The position numbers and the translations under genes are program-made. Shown piece by piece: positions 23,733-32,526 of a stretch of DNA of 42,040 bases; within the stretch, counting starts at the first letter, position 1; each line of letters begins with the position of its first letter. The notes beneath the pieces were generated by a model. It was not told the origin of the DNA, searched no databases, and saw nothing but the letters and a program-made list of their open reading frames with translations. The stretch is from Nitrospirota bacterium (GTDB taxonomy: Bacteria; Nitrospirota; Leptospirillia; Leptospirillales; Leptospirillaceae), in contig JAKAYA010000015.1 of the NCBI GenBank assembly GCA_021826965.1, positions 1 through 42,040 of the forward strand, given 5' to 3'.

Positions 23733-25090
23733 CAGGCGGGAGATTCCCCTTCGACGAGATGTGTCGACGGAAGAGAAAGCCGACCGGAAGAACTTCCATC
23801 GGAAGAGTGGTTTGCTGGACTTGGGAGGTCGGCAGGCAACCCGTAGCATTTTGTGACCCATTCCCGGACTTCGTCGATGTCCGGGGATTGCCGGATGGCC
23901 TGGTAGGTGGGATGAAGAATCTTGTTGATCAGAGACCGGGTCAGAATATCCACTTTTTCACGGGTTTCCGGTGGCAAGTTGGCGAGAACTGCCTGGTAAC
24001 GCTCGACTTCGGCAATTCGTATGGATTCCGTGTGGTTCCGGAGGGACTGAATCAGCGGCACCGTGGAACGGTCGGCTTGCCAGCGTGCGAAGGTCGCAAG
24101 CTCTTCCCGGACGATCTCTCGTGCCTGGAGAGCCTCATATTCGCGTTCCCTCTGGTTTGCCTCCACCACAGTTTTCAGGTCATCGATATTGTAGAGAAAG
24201 ATGCCCGAGTGACGGGTGATTGCCGGATCGATGTTTCTGGGAACGGCAATGTCGATCATGAAAAGCGTTCCGGATTTTCGGCGGGAATGGACGGCTGACA
24301 CCATCTTTTCGTCGATCAGGTAGGTGTCTGCGCCGGTCGAACAGACGACCATATCCGAATGGACCAGACTGTTTTCAAGTTCGGAAAAGGGGGCGTAAAT
24401 GGCCTGGTATTCGGAAGCCAGCTCCCTCCCTTTTTTCTCGTCCCGCAACATCAGGGTCAGGGAGCCTACCCCCATCTTGCGCATGTGGCGAGCCGTCAGC
24501 TGCGCCATGTCCCCGCCGCCCAGAAGCAGGACATTCTTGTCCCGCATGTCCTGAAAGATCTTTCGGGCGAGCTGGCAAGCCGCATAACTGATGGATACCG
24601 GCAAATTGCTGATTCCCGTTTCCGTCCGGACCCTTTTCGACGAAGAAATGGCCCGCTGAAAGATCTGGTTCAGCATGGGGCCGACCAGATGCAGGGAGCG
24701 TGCCCTTTCGTAAGCTTCCTTGACCTGCCCGGTGATCTGGGGTTCGCCGATCACGAGAGAGTCGAGACTGGCGGTGACCTCAAAGAAATGAAGGGCGGCT
24801 TCCTGTCCTGTCAGATGATAAAGATGGGGGCGGAGAGAATGTCCCTGGAGAACCGGATGGGTCTCCTGGAGAAAAGAGAGAAAAAATTCAGGGTCGGGGG
24901 AAACGTGGGCGGTGACGGTCAGAAGCTCGACCCTGTTGCAGGTCGAAAGGATCATTGTTTCGAGGACTCCTTCCCGCCGGGAAAGGGTCTTGAGCGCGTC
25001 GTTCAGATGTTCCTTCGGATATGCCAGCCTTTCGCGGATCTCGATCGGGGTCGTCTTGTGGTTTACCCCCGCCAGAGTCAGTTTCAGCAA
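23732..25090 (-). CDS. hemA: Glutamyl-tRNA reductase
   Basis: 452 residues from TTG 25090, with GGAGG seven bases upstream. The catalytic cysteine is Cys51 in ILSTCNRVELL. The NADPH-binding loop is VLLLGGGDMAQLTARHM near residue 190, and the C-terminal dimerisation helices follow. It reduces glutamyl-tRNA(Glu) to glutamate-1-semialdehyde, the first committed step of the C5 route to aminolevulinate. It stands between a hemX-like membrane gene and hemC, the same order as in Bacillus (hemA-hemX-hemC) but with hemX first. Confidence 0.96.
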   Translation of the reverse strand: MLKLTLAGVNHKTTPIEIRERLAYPKEHLNDALKTLSRREGVLETMILSTCNRVELLTVTAHVSPDPEFFLSFLQETHPVLQGHSLRPHLYHLTGQEAALHFFEVTASLDSLVIGEPQITGQVKEAYERARSLHLVGPMLNQIFQRAISSSKRVRTETGISNLPVSISYAACQLARKIFQDMRDKNVLLLGGGDMAQLTARHMRKMGVGSLTLMLRDEKKGRELASEYQAIYAPFSELENSLVHSDMVVCSTGADTYLIDEKMVSAVHSRRKSGTLFMIDIAVPRNIDPAITRHSGIFLYNIDDLKTVVEANQREREYEALQAREIVREELATFARWQADRSTVPLIQSLRNHTESIRIAEVERYQAVLANLPPETREKVDILTRSLINKILHPTYQAIRQSPDIDEVREWVTKCYGLPADLPSPANHSSDGSSSGRLSLPSTHLVEGESPA

Positions 25091-25159
25091 AAGGCATCCT
25101 CCCTGTCGGTCATGACGGTCGTCTTTTTTCGAATCGATGACAGGTTGATGATGGTGAAT

Positions 25160-25987
25160 TCAGAAAACGGAATGACCGCCTCCCATGTAAAGATTCACCG
25201 CGAGGATCGTCATCGCGAAGAGGAAAAATCCCGCTATCGAGAGATAGGCGGCCTGTTTTCCCTGGAAATTCCTCCGCCGGCGCAAAAGAACGAGCGCAAG
25301 ATACAGAAACCAGACCAGAAGGGCCCACGAACCTCTTTGTCCCCAAGGCCAAATTGTTGCGTATGTTCTGTATGACCAAATCATGACAAAGATCAGTCCA
25401 AGGGTCAAGAACAGAAATCCGAGACCGTTGAATTCCTGGTTCAATCTGTCCAAAAACTCCAGAGACGGCAACTTGTTAAAGAAAAAGTTGAATATTTTTC
25501 TGCGCAGGAACATGTCGAGAGTGAGGTAAAAGCAGGAGACGAAAAAGGCGAGGGCCGCAGACGCCAGTCCGAGATCGATGAGCACCGAATGGAGGGAGAT
25601 CAGGATGCTGGTTGTCGGACTTTGGAGAAACGAGGGATCGGTTGAGACGCCCAGGACGAAAAGGAGACTCAAGAACGAGACAGGAAAAACGACGATTCCC
25701 AGAATATGCGCTTTTCGCTGATGCTCCAGAATCAGAAACACAATGACCAGCGCCCAGGAGAAAAAAGACACGGCCTCTTTGAGGGAGATGAGGGTGAAGT
25801 GTCCTCTCAAGGTAAAAAGAATAAAGAGGGAGAGGGTATGTAGCAGGGCGCCTCCGACTCCGGCGGTAATTCCTGCCCAGGGAACGGCTTTGTGGCGGCT
25901 GCTCATGAGATCCCAGAGGAGGAGGACGAATGCCCCGAGATAAAAGCCGGCTGCGATTTTGAGAAGCAGAACGTCCAGGAACGTCAG
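25160..25987 (-). CDS. CcsA/HemX-like cytochrome c assembly membrane protein, CTG start
   Basis: Eight hydrophobic segments span about 275 residues. The start is inferred as CTG 25987: AAGGAG lies six bases before it, and the frame from there encodes a further membrane segment (LTFLDVLLLKIAAGFYLGAF). The first ATG, 25906, would remove that segment and has no ribosome binding site. The C-terminal part has RTYATIWPWGQRGSWALLVWFLYLA, resembling the Trp-rich region of the CcsA/CcmC/HemX group, which handles haem in the membrane. Its place next to hemA suggests a HemX role in controlling HemA level, or haem export for c-type cytochromes; both are inference. Confidence 0.75.
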   Translation of the reverse strand: MTFLDVLLLKIAAGFYLGAFVLLLWDLMSSRHKAVPWAGITAGVGGALLHTLSLFILFTLRGHFTLISLKEAVSFFSWALVIVFLILEHQRKAHILGIVVFPVSFLSLLFVLGVSTDPSFLQSPTTSILISLHSVLIDLGLASAALAFFVSCFYLTLDMFLRRKIFNFFFNKLPSLEFLDRLNQEFNGLGFLFLTLGLIFVMIWSYRTYATIWPWGQRGSWALLVWFLYLALVLLRRRRNFQGKQAAYLSIAGFFLFAMTILAVNLYMGGGHSVF

Positions 25988-26080
25988 AGGATTCTCCTTG
26001 CGCTTGTTGTGTGATCGTCCGGATGGGGGCCTGAAGGATCTGCGTCCGGCAGAGAAGTTTTCGCACTCTTCAATTCTGGC

Positions 26081-26109
26081 ATTATAACATTAGAGTTAAA
26101 AAGAACGGA
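26081..26109 (-). promoter_or_regulatory. Possible promoter of the hem operon
   Basis: A perfect TATAAT (26086-26081, minus strand) lies about 94 bases before the CTG start of the hemX-like gene. No good -35 box is present at 17 bases (TCCGTT), so an activator or another sigma factor may be involved. Confidence 0.4.
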
Positions 26110-26153
26110 ATTGGCTTCTTGCCGCTGTCGAAGACCTTGGGCTAGAATGGGCC

Positions 26154-27611
26154 ATGGTTGAATCCCTCCTCTGCCCACATGAAGACTCCCCGGAAGCTAT
26201 GTCCCGGCCGGATTCCCGACGCGCGCTGATGCGCGATGGCGTATTTTCAAAACCGTTCCGTCTTCCTCGCGAGCCTGTTCCTTTGCCGGGATGCGATGAG
26301 AAGCTGCTTGTTCTCCTGGGCGAAGCGATGCTCGCGTTTTATCGGGAGCTCGACGCTCTTTATTTTTGGTCTCTCGAACCCGGTTCTCCCTATTCGTTCG
26401 TCCATGAAATCCTCGACGCGGGCAAGCCGGAATCTCTTTTGCAATTTGCCCGTGCGAAGAGGTTCCGCAAGGATCTTCCCCGGGTGCTTCGTCCGGATCT
26501 TCTCCTGACCCCTTCGGGACCGAAGCTGACCGAAATGGATTCTGTTCCAGGGGGCATGGGAATTCTTCTGAAGATTTCCCGTATCCTGCAGGATCATGGA
26601 AAAACCGGGATCTGGGGAAATGCCCAAGGGATCCTGGAGGGCTTTGCGGCCATGATCCGGTCGCTCGATCCTCTCCCGAAACTTGCGATTGTTGTTTCGG
26701 AAGAGTCCAAAGACTATTGGCACGAAATGGTTTTTTTGGCCCGATGCCTCTCGGAGACACACTTCCCGGCTGTTTGCCTCCATCCGCATGAAATCCGTTT
26801 TGACGAGGCGGGTCTGTTCTGTCGGGGCCAGGACGGGAAAGATCAACGGATCTCCGTCGTTTACCGTTTTTTCGAGCTCTTCGATCTGCCGAATATTCCG
26901 AAGTCGGACATTCTTCTTTATTTTGCGAAAGGGGGAAAGGTCAAGGTTACGCCCCCTTTCAAACCCTGGCTGGAAGAAAAGGCCGGTCTTGCACTCTTTA
27001 AAAGTCCAAGACTTCGTCCTTTCTGGGAGTCGAGGTTGCCTCCGGATCTGTTTGCGATGCTCGACATGCTGATTCCTTGGACTTGGGTCCTGGATCCCCG
27101 TCCGGTTCCGTCTTCGGCTGTTGTCCCCGATCTTGTCATCGCTGACCGGAGACTTTGGGATTTCTCCGATCTGAGGATGTTGACTCAAAAAGAGCGACAC
27201 CTCATCATTAAACCATCAGGATTTTCACCGTTGGCATGGGGCAGCCGAGGGGTGGTCGTTGGCCACGATCTTCCGGAAGAAGAGTGGCAGAAGGCGCTCG
27301 ACCATGCTTTTTCGGCCTTTTTCAGCTCGCCCCATGTCTTGCAACCATTTTTGAAAACGTCTGCTGTTCCCTGTCCTTCCTGGGATCCTTCGACCGGATT
27401 GCCGACAGAGGAAAAAATGAGGGTGCGAGCCTGTCCCTATTATTTCGTTGTGGGACAGACTGCCTGGATGAGCGGGATCTTGGCAACCGCTGTGCCGATG
27501 GACAAGAAAATCATCCATGGGATGGTGGACTCAATCCTTTTCCCGGCTGCATACCCTGACCATTCCCTTTCGTCTGTTGAAAAAGACGAGGGGGTTATCA
27601 CTCCGGACTGA
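26154..27611 (+). CDS. Unrecognised protein with ATP-grasp-like motifs
   Basis: 485 residues from ATG 26154. No signal peptide or membrane segment. LTEMDSVPGGMG (residues ~122-133) resembles the acidic metal/ATP segment E-x-(D/N)-x-x-P-G-G-x-G of circularly permuted ATP-grasp enzymes. LIIKPSGFSPLAWGSRGVVVG (~351-371) resembles the lysine/Gly-rich ATP loop. The middle has alpha/beta segments (LAIVVSEESKDYW, ISVVYRFFELFDLPN). It could be a carboxylate-amine ligase, but this is inference. A possible -10 box, TAGAAT (26143-26148), lies so close that the transcript would be leaderless or a later Met (26199) used. It is the first gene of a plus-strand run that leads to kamA. Confidence 0.55.
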   Translation: MVESLLCPHEDSPEAMSRPDSRRALMRDGVFSKPFRLPREPVPLPGCDEKLLVLLGEAMLAFYRELDALYFWSLEPGSPYSFVHEILDAGKPESLLQFARAKRFRKDLPRVLRPDLLLTPSGPKLTEMDSVPGGMGILLKISRILQDHGKTGIWGNAQGILEGFAAMIRSLDPLPKLAIVVSEESKDYWHEMVFLARCLSETHFPAVCLHPHEIRFDEAGLFCRGQDGKDQRISVVYRFFELFDLPNIPKSDILLYFAKGGKVKVTPPFKPWLEEKAGLALFKSPRLRPFWESRLPPDLFAMLDMLIPWTWVLDPRPVPSSAVVPDLVIADRRLWDFSDLRMLTQKERHLIIKPSGFSPLAWGSRGVVVGHDLPEEEWQKALDHAFSAFFSSPHVLQPFLKTSAVPCPSWDPSTGLPTEEKMRVRACPYYFVVGQTAWMSGILATAVPMDKKIIHGMVDSILFPAAYPDHSLSSVEKDEGVITPD

Positions 27612-27636
27612 AAAACATACAGAACAGGATATATGA

Positions 27637-28788
27637 ATGGAAGAGTGGCAACAGCTTCTTGTGGACGGAATCAACCGTTCCAGCCAGATCCCTTCCGAAT
27701 GGAGATCCACCAAGGAGGGTGTGGGGCAAGGGGATGTGGAGAAAACCTTTCCCGTAAGGATCAATGCGTACTACCGTTCTCTGATCGCCGACCCGGAGGG
27801 TCCGATCGGTCGACAGGTCATTCCGGACCCGGAGGAAGTGCTCGACTTCGATAGCCCTGTCGATCCGCTGGGAGAGGACTCCGACAGTCCCGTGCCAGCG
27901 ATCGTCCACCGTTATCCGGATCGGGTTCTGTTTCTCGTCACAAACCAGTGCCCCATCTACTGCCGGTATTGCACCCGGAAACGGATGATCGGAACGCCCG
28001 AAGGGGTGGTGACCCGAAGCGAGGTGGAAGAGGGGATCGAATATATCCGGACACATCCCGAAGTGCGAGACGTGATCCTTTCGGGAGGAGATCCCCTGAT
28101 GCTGAAGGACGATTACCTTGAATTCATTCTTTCCGGTTTGCGCAAAATTCCCCATCTTGAAGTTATCCGGATCGGAACCCGCGTTCCTTCCTCCCTTCCC
28201 CAGCGGGTTACGCCGGAACTCTGTACCGTGTTGAAAAAATATCACCCTCTTTTCATGAATCTCCATTTCAACCACCCGGACGAGATCACTCCCGAGTCGT
28301 CTCTGGCCTGCAACATGCTGGCTGACGCGGGCATCCCTCTCGGATGCCAGACGGTCCTGATGAAGGGCGTGAACGACGATGCAGGAGTCCTCAAGAAGCT
28401 TTTCCAGAAACTTCTGACCATCCGGGTCAAGCCCTACTATCTCTACCAGGCCGATATCACCAGAGGAGCCAACCATTTCCGGACGCCAGTCTCGACCGGA
28501 ATCCGGATCATGAAGGAGTTGCAGGGACACACCTCCGGGATGGCGATCCCTCATTTCGTCATAGACGCTCCCGGAGGTGGAGGGAAGGTGCCGATTCTTC
28601 CACCCGATTATCTGGTCTCGATGGAAGATGGGGATGTGGTCCTTCGAAATTACGAAGGTAACGTGTACACTTACCCGGATGCTTCTCCGTCGGACGATCC
28701 GGTTACGGGAGCAAATGAAGGGAAACTTCCGGCTTCCGGTGTCGGAACGGTGGGAGAGCGAAACGGTAAAGGTCTCGGAAGGCCTTGA
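27637..28788 (+). CDS. kamA: KamA-family radical SAM lysine 2,3-aminomutase
   Basis: 383 residues. The radical SAM cluster is CPIYCRYC with Cys105, Cys109 and Cys112 (CxxxCxxC), followed by TRKRMIG. ILSGGDPLMLKDDYL and RIGTRVPSSLPQRVTPEL are conserved family stretches, and a PLP lysine is expected near the C-terminus. The family moves the alpha amino group of lysine to C3 using PLP, SAM and a 4Fe-4S cluster. Whether the substrate is free lysine (beta-lysine as compatible solute or in catabolism) or lysine for elongation factor P modification (EpmB) cannot be decided; no partner gene is in view. Start ATG 27637 is 26 bases after the previous gene. Confidence 0.88.
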   Translation: MEEWQQLLVDGINRSSQIPSEWRSTKEGVGQGDVEKTFPVRINAYYRSLIADPEGPIGRQVIPDPEEVLDFDSPVDPLGEDSDSPVPAIVHRYPDRVLFLVTNQCPIYCRYCTRKRMIGTPEGVVTRSEVEEGIEYIRTHPEVRDVILSGGDPLMLKDDYLEFILSGLRKIPHLEVIRIGTRVPSSLPQRVTPELCTVLKKYHPLFMNLHFNHPDEITPESSLACNMLADAGIPLGCQTVLMKGVNDDAGVLKKLFQKLLTIRVKPYYLYQADITRGANHFRTPVSTGIRIMKELQGHTSGMAIPHFVIDAPGGGGKVPILPPDYLVSMEDGDVVLRNYEGNVYTYPDASPSDDPVTGANEGKLPASGVGTVGERNGKGLGRP

Positions 28789-28811
28789 TCCGAAAGTCCG
28801 AAGGAGGTGGT

Positions 28812-29561
28812 ATGGAGAAAATCGATCGGCAGGCGGTCCATCCGGACTATTCCTTTCCGGAAGAGGAAAGGCGGGGTGTATATCATGCGATATACACCCG
28901 CCGTGATATTCGAAAGGAATTTTTGCCGGATCCTGTCGCTCCGGAAGTTTTGGCCCGCCTTCTGAAAGCGGCCCACCACGCTCCTTCCGTCGGATTCATG
29001 CAGCCCTGGAATTTTATCGTGATCCGTGACCAGGAAGTGCGTTCTGTTCTGAAACACGCTGTCGACAAGGAAAGACATGCGGCTTCCATCATCTTTGAAT
29101 CCCCACGTGCGGAGAAATTCCTGTCCCTGAAGGTCGAAGCCATCCTGGAGGCTCCGGTTGTCATCGCCGTCACCATTGATCCGTCCCGCGACGGTCCACA
29201 TGTTCTGGGCCGTCTGTCCGATCCGGACACGGACCTCTACAGCGCTTCCTGCGGCATCATGAACATGTGGCTTGCAGCTCGGGCGGAAGGGATCGGCATG
29301 GGGTGGGTCACGATCTTCCGCAAAGGGGATATCCAGAACGCTCTCAAGCTTCCGTTCCACATCCGTCCGATCGGTCTTTTGTGCCTGGGTTACGTCAGCG
29401 AATTTCCTTCCCGTCCGATGCTGGAGACGGAAGACTGGGCTTACAGGCAACGATTGTCCCACCTGGTGGCGGTGGACAGCTGGGAGAACAGGAGTGGGGA
29501 TTTCTGGGCCGATTTGAGTGCCAGGCTGGATGAGCCAGAAGAGTTTCATTGGGAACATTAA
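28812..29561 (+). CDS. bluB: 5,6-dimethylbenzimidazole synthase BluB
   Basis: 249 residues from ATG 28812, behind AAGGAGG; an earlier in-frame ATG at 28785 has no such site. It is a flavin nitroreductase-fold protein with the BluB-specific pattern YTRRDIRKEF, HHAPSVGFMQPWNFI and SCGIMNMWLAARAEGIGMGWV. BluB breaks down FMNH2 with oxygen to give dimethylbenzimidazole, the lower ligand of B12. Together with cobA-hemD this suggests that the organism makes or finishes cobalamin. It overlaps the next gene by 13 bases. Confidence 0.9.
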   Translation: MEKIDRQAVHPDYSFPEEERRGVYHAIYTRRDIRKEFLPDPVAPEVLARLLKAAHHAPSVGFMQPWNFIVIRDQEVRSVLKHAVDKERHAASIIFESPRAEKFLSLKVEAILEAPVVIAVTIDPSRDGPHVLGRLSDPDTDLYSASCGIMNMWLAARAEGIGMGWVTIFRKGDIQNALKLPFHIRPIGLLCLGYVSEFPSRPMLETEDWAYRQRLSHLVAVDSWENRSGDFWADLSARLDEPEEFHWEH

Positions 29562-30649
29562 GCGATGTCCAGATCTCCCGGCTGATCAGCTCGGGTGCGA
29601 TAATCGACAGGTTCGAAGGTCGGGATGCGCTGTCTTCCCGTGTCCAGCCGGCCTCGCTGGACCTTGCTCTCGGGGAAACGGCTTACCGGATTCGTTCGAG
29701 TTTTCTTCCTCAGGGTGACAGCGTTTCACGCCTTCTGCCGGAACTTTCTCTCTATCCTGTCGATCTCGAAACCCACCCGTATCTCGAGAAAGGGGCCGTC
29801 TATCTTATTCCGCTGGCGGAGCATCTTTGTCTTCCTCCGGGAATCGAGGGCAAGGCCAATCCGAAAAGCTCGACGGGAAGGGTTGATGTCTTTACCCGGG
29901 TGCTGACAGAGAGGACTCACCGGTTCGACGATGTTCCTCCAGGGTATGAGGGACCTCTCTACCTGGAAGTTTTCTCACGCTCTTTTCCGTTGAAAGTGAG
30001 GCCGGGCCTTTCTTTGTCCCAGCTCCGGCTTTTCGAGAACAGGCGCATTCTGACGGATTCGGAGCTCGTGGACCGTCACAGGAAATTTCAGCTCTTCTGG
30101 TACGATCGGAAAAAAATGGAGGAGATGGAAGAGTTCCGGGATGGAGTTTCACTGGGTGTGGATCTGTCTTTTGAGCCGATTGTCGGTTACAAGGCGCGTC
30201 CGAACACCCGGGTTCTGGATCTGACCAGTCCTTCCGGAAATCCTGCGGACCCTTTTTGGGAACCGATCGGTCGACCATCCTCCGGCGATCTCATTCTCGA
30301 GCCGGAGTCCTTCTACCTTTTTGCTTCACGTGCCAAGATCCGTATTCCATCGGACATGGCCGGCGAAATGGTCGAGTTCGATGCCCAGTCCGGGGAACTC
30401 AGAACCCATTATGCGGGATTCTTCGACCCGGGCTTCGGTCTGGTAGAGGAAGGGGCGAGAGCCGTCCTTGAGATTCGTCCCCATGACGTCCCTTTCCGAG
30501 TTGTGGACGGACAGAAGATTTTTCGTCTTCGCTTCGAATGGATGGAGAGTCCTCCCCTTCACCCGTATGGTGCGGAAATTGGCTCGAACTACAGTCGCCA
30601 GGCCCTCAAGCTCAGCAAATACTTCGGTTGTTCTCCCGGGACAACCTGA
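29549..30649 (+). CDS. dcd: dCTP deaminase, long form
   Basis: 366 residues from TTG 29549 inside the end of bluB, about twice the length of the common Dcd. Two related halves are visible, each with the trimeric dUTPase/dCTP deaminase core. The first has SSRVQPASLDLALGETAYRI, then GIEGKANPKSSTGRVDVFTRV and FRLRPGLSLSQLRL-like strands. The second has SFYLFASRAKIRIPSDMAGEM and AGFFDPGFGL. This matches the long '2'-deoxycytidine 5'-triphosphate deaminase' family found in alphaproteobacteria and some others. It makes dUTP for thymidylate synthesis. A perfect GGTTGT/ACAACC hairpin (30626-30646) overlaps its end and could act as a transcript end signal. Confidence 0.85.
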   Translation: MGTLSDVQISRLISSGAIIDRFEGRDALSSRVQPASLDLALGETAYRIRSSFLPQGDSVSRLLPELSLYPVDLETHPYLEKGAVYLIPLAEHLCLPPGIEGKANPKSSTGRVDVFTRVLTERTHRFDDVPPGYEGPLYLEVFSRSFPLKVRPGLSLSQLRLFENRRILTDSELVDRHRKFQLFWYDRKKMEEMEEFRDGVSLGVDLSFEPIVGYKARPNTRVLDLTSPSGNPADPFWEPIGRPSSGDLILEPESFYLFASRAKIRIPSDMAGEMVEFDAQSGELRTHYAGFFDPGFGLVEEGARAVLEIRPHDVPFRVVDGQKIFRLRFEWMESPPLHPYGAEIGSNYSRQALKLSKYFGCSPGTT

Positions 30650-30673
30650 TGCGTTGGCGGCATTCTTCCTGAT

Positions 30674-30702
30674 TTGACAGGGATGGGCTCTGGTTTTAGA
30701 CT
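30674..30702 (+). promoter_or_regulatory. Promoter of the proteasome operon
   Basis: A perfect TTGACA (30674-30679) and TAGACT (30697-30702) are 17 bases apart, 25 bases after dcd and about 96 before the ATPase gene. A small CTCCC/GGGAG hairpin (30775-30787) lies in the leader just before the start. Confidence 0.65.
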
Positions 30703-30798
30703 TTTTCTAGGACGGATCCAAAACAAATATTTTGCCGGATCCCGAGGGTACGGACCAACCGGGACTCACCCTATCTCCCGACGGGAGCGATCAGACCT

Positions 30799-32526
30799 AT
30801 GAGCGACCACCGCAATCCTGATCCAAAAAATGAACAGCCATCTCCGAAAGACGCCTCCGGAAATGCGGATGCCATAGATCTACGCGTCCGGGAACTGGCG
30901 GCTCTCCTCGACCAGATATCCCATGACGTTTCATCGGATGATCTCAGAAAAGACTTGTACCGTCTGAAAAAGCGAATTTTCGACCTGACCTCGGACTGGG
31001 CCCGTTGCGCCCAGGAGCGCGAGAAAATGGAAGAGGTTCTGGAGAAGCTGAGCAGTCCGGCCTTCCGGATGGGAACCCTGCTGGGAAAGACGGAAGAAGG
31101 GCTGGGGTGGATTGCGGTGGGCGGCTCCGATTATTTCTGTCAGATCGATCCCCGCATTGGTCCGGACGCACTCGAAACCGGTCAGCGGGTCCGACTGAAC
31201 GAGGCTCTTTCGATCGTCGGGACGGAAACGGCGGATCCTTTCGGAACGGTTGTTCAGGTCAGCAAGGTTCTTCCGGACGGCCGTCTGGAAATCGGGGGCG
31301 ATAAAAATGTCGCAGGGGCTCCGGCGGCTGTCGTGGGTCGCGCGGCATCCCTGAACGAAACAGTGGTCTTGCCCGGGGATTCCCTTCGTCTCGACAACAC
31401 GTCCCGCCTTGCGGTGGAATATCTTGGAGGACGCCAGGAGAGCCATCTTCTGGAGGAAGTTCCCGATGTTTCCTGGAAGGATGTGGGGGGGCAAAAAAAA
31501 GCCATCGAGGAAATCCGCAAGGCGATCCTGAATCCTTTTCTGCATCAGGATCTTTATACCCGGTACCGGTTCCGTTCTCCAAAAGGATTCCTTCTGCACG
31601 GACCTCCGGGGTGCGGAAAGACCCTGATCGGAAAAGCCACGGCCCATCAACTCGCAAAAGAAATGGAAGCGATGGAAGGCCGTCCGGTCAAGGGAGTTTT
31701 TTTCCACATCAAGGGACCGGAAATTTTCAATATGTGGCTGGGAGAGTCCGAACGGATCGTCCGGGAGCTTTTTGAACAGGGCCGGGAAGCCCGAAAAAGA
31801 GGAGACTTTCCGGTTCTTTTTATCGATGAGGCCGAAGCGATTCTCGGAACACGCCGTTCGATCCGTTCTTTCAATATCCATAACACTCTGGTTCCCATGT
31901 TTTGTGCGGAGATGGACGGTATGTCAGGGCCAAACGGATTCATGGTCATTCTGGCGACCAACCGTCCGGAAATGATCGATCCCGCCATCTTGCGTCCTGG
32001 CCGGATTGATCGAAAGATTCGGGTCATGCGTCCGGATCGCCAGGCAGCGGAAGAGATCGTCCGCCTCTATCTGACAGCAGAAATTCCGATCGAAAGGGTG
32101 ACGGGAGAAGATCCGGAAGAGCGGGCCCGGGAAGATCTGGTCGAGAAGTTTCTGGACAAGCTTTATGCACGTACGGAATCCAATGCTGTCCTGGAAGTCG
32201 TTCTGCGCAGCGGAAGAAGGGAAATCCTTTACCGCTCGGATTTGGCAAGCGGGGCTCTTCTGGCTTCGATTGTCGACCGGGCGAAGGAAAAGGCTCTTCT
32301 GCGGGAGATGGAAGCAGCGGGCAAAGATGTCGGAGGGGTCTCCCTGTCCGATCTTTTTTCTGCGACAGAAGACGAGTTTCTCGAAGGAGATATTGTTCCG
32401 GCGACTGAAGGGGCCGAAGACTGGATGTCGCTTCTGGATTTGCGCCAGCGGGATGTCGTGGATCTGAAGAAGTTCGACAGCAGCAACCGCGAGAGAAAGG
32501 TTCTCGAGCGCCGGGCTATCGAATGA
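30799..32526 (+). CDS. mpa: Proteasomal AAA ATPase (Mpa/ARC)
   Basis: 575 residues. A coiled-coil N-terminus (about 28-85), which in this family binds Pup, is followed by two OB-like domains (about 90-215). The AAA domain has Walker A GPPGCGKT (268-275), Walker B VLFIDEA (339-345), ATNRPE (386-391) and RPGRID (399-404). It unfolds pupylated proteins and feeds them to the 20S core. The C-terminus ends RRAIE and lacks the GQYL-like tail with penultimate Tyr that Mycobacterium Mpa uses to dock on the proteasome; no frameshift explaining this was seen. Its last codon overlaps dop (GAATGA). First gene of the operon. Confidence 0.95.
   Translation: MSDHRNPDPKNEQPSPKDASGNADAIDLRVRELAALLDQISHDVSSDDLRKDLYRLKKRIFDLTSDWARCAQEREKMEEVLEKLSSPAFRMGTLLGKTEEGLGWIAVGGSDYFCQIDPRIGPDALETGQRVRLNEALSIVGTETADPFGTVVQVSKVLPDGRLEIGGDKNVAGAPAAVVGRAASLNETVVLPGDSLRLDNTSRLAVEYLGGRQESHLLEEVPDVSWKDVGGQKKAIEEIRKAILNPFLHQDLYTRYRFRSPKGFLLHGPPGCGKTLIGKATAHQLAKEMEAMEGRPVKGVFFHIKGPEIFNMWLGESERIVRELFEQGREARKRGDFPVLFIDEAEAILGTRRSIRSFNIHNTLVPMFCAEMDGMSGPNGFMVILATNRPEMIDPAILRPGRIDRKIRVMRPDRQAAEEIVRLYLTAEIPIERVTGEDPEERAREDLVEKFLDKLYARTESNAVLEVVLRSGRREILYRSDLASGALLASIVDRAKEKALLREMEAAGKDVGGVSLSDLFSATEDEFLEGDIVPATEGAEDWMSLLDLRQRDVVDLKKFDSSNRERKVLERRAIE

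Noticed and set aside
31005-31304. 99-aa plus-strand frame inside mpa
   Set aside because: Out-of-frame shadow of the ATPase gene.
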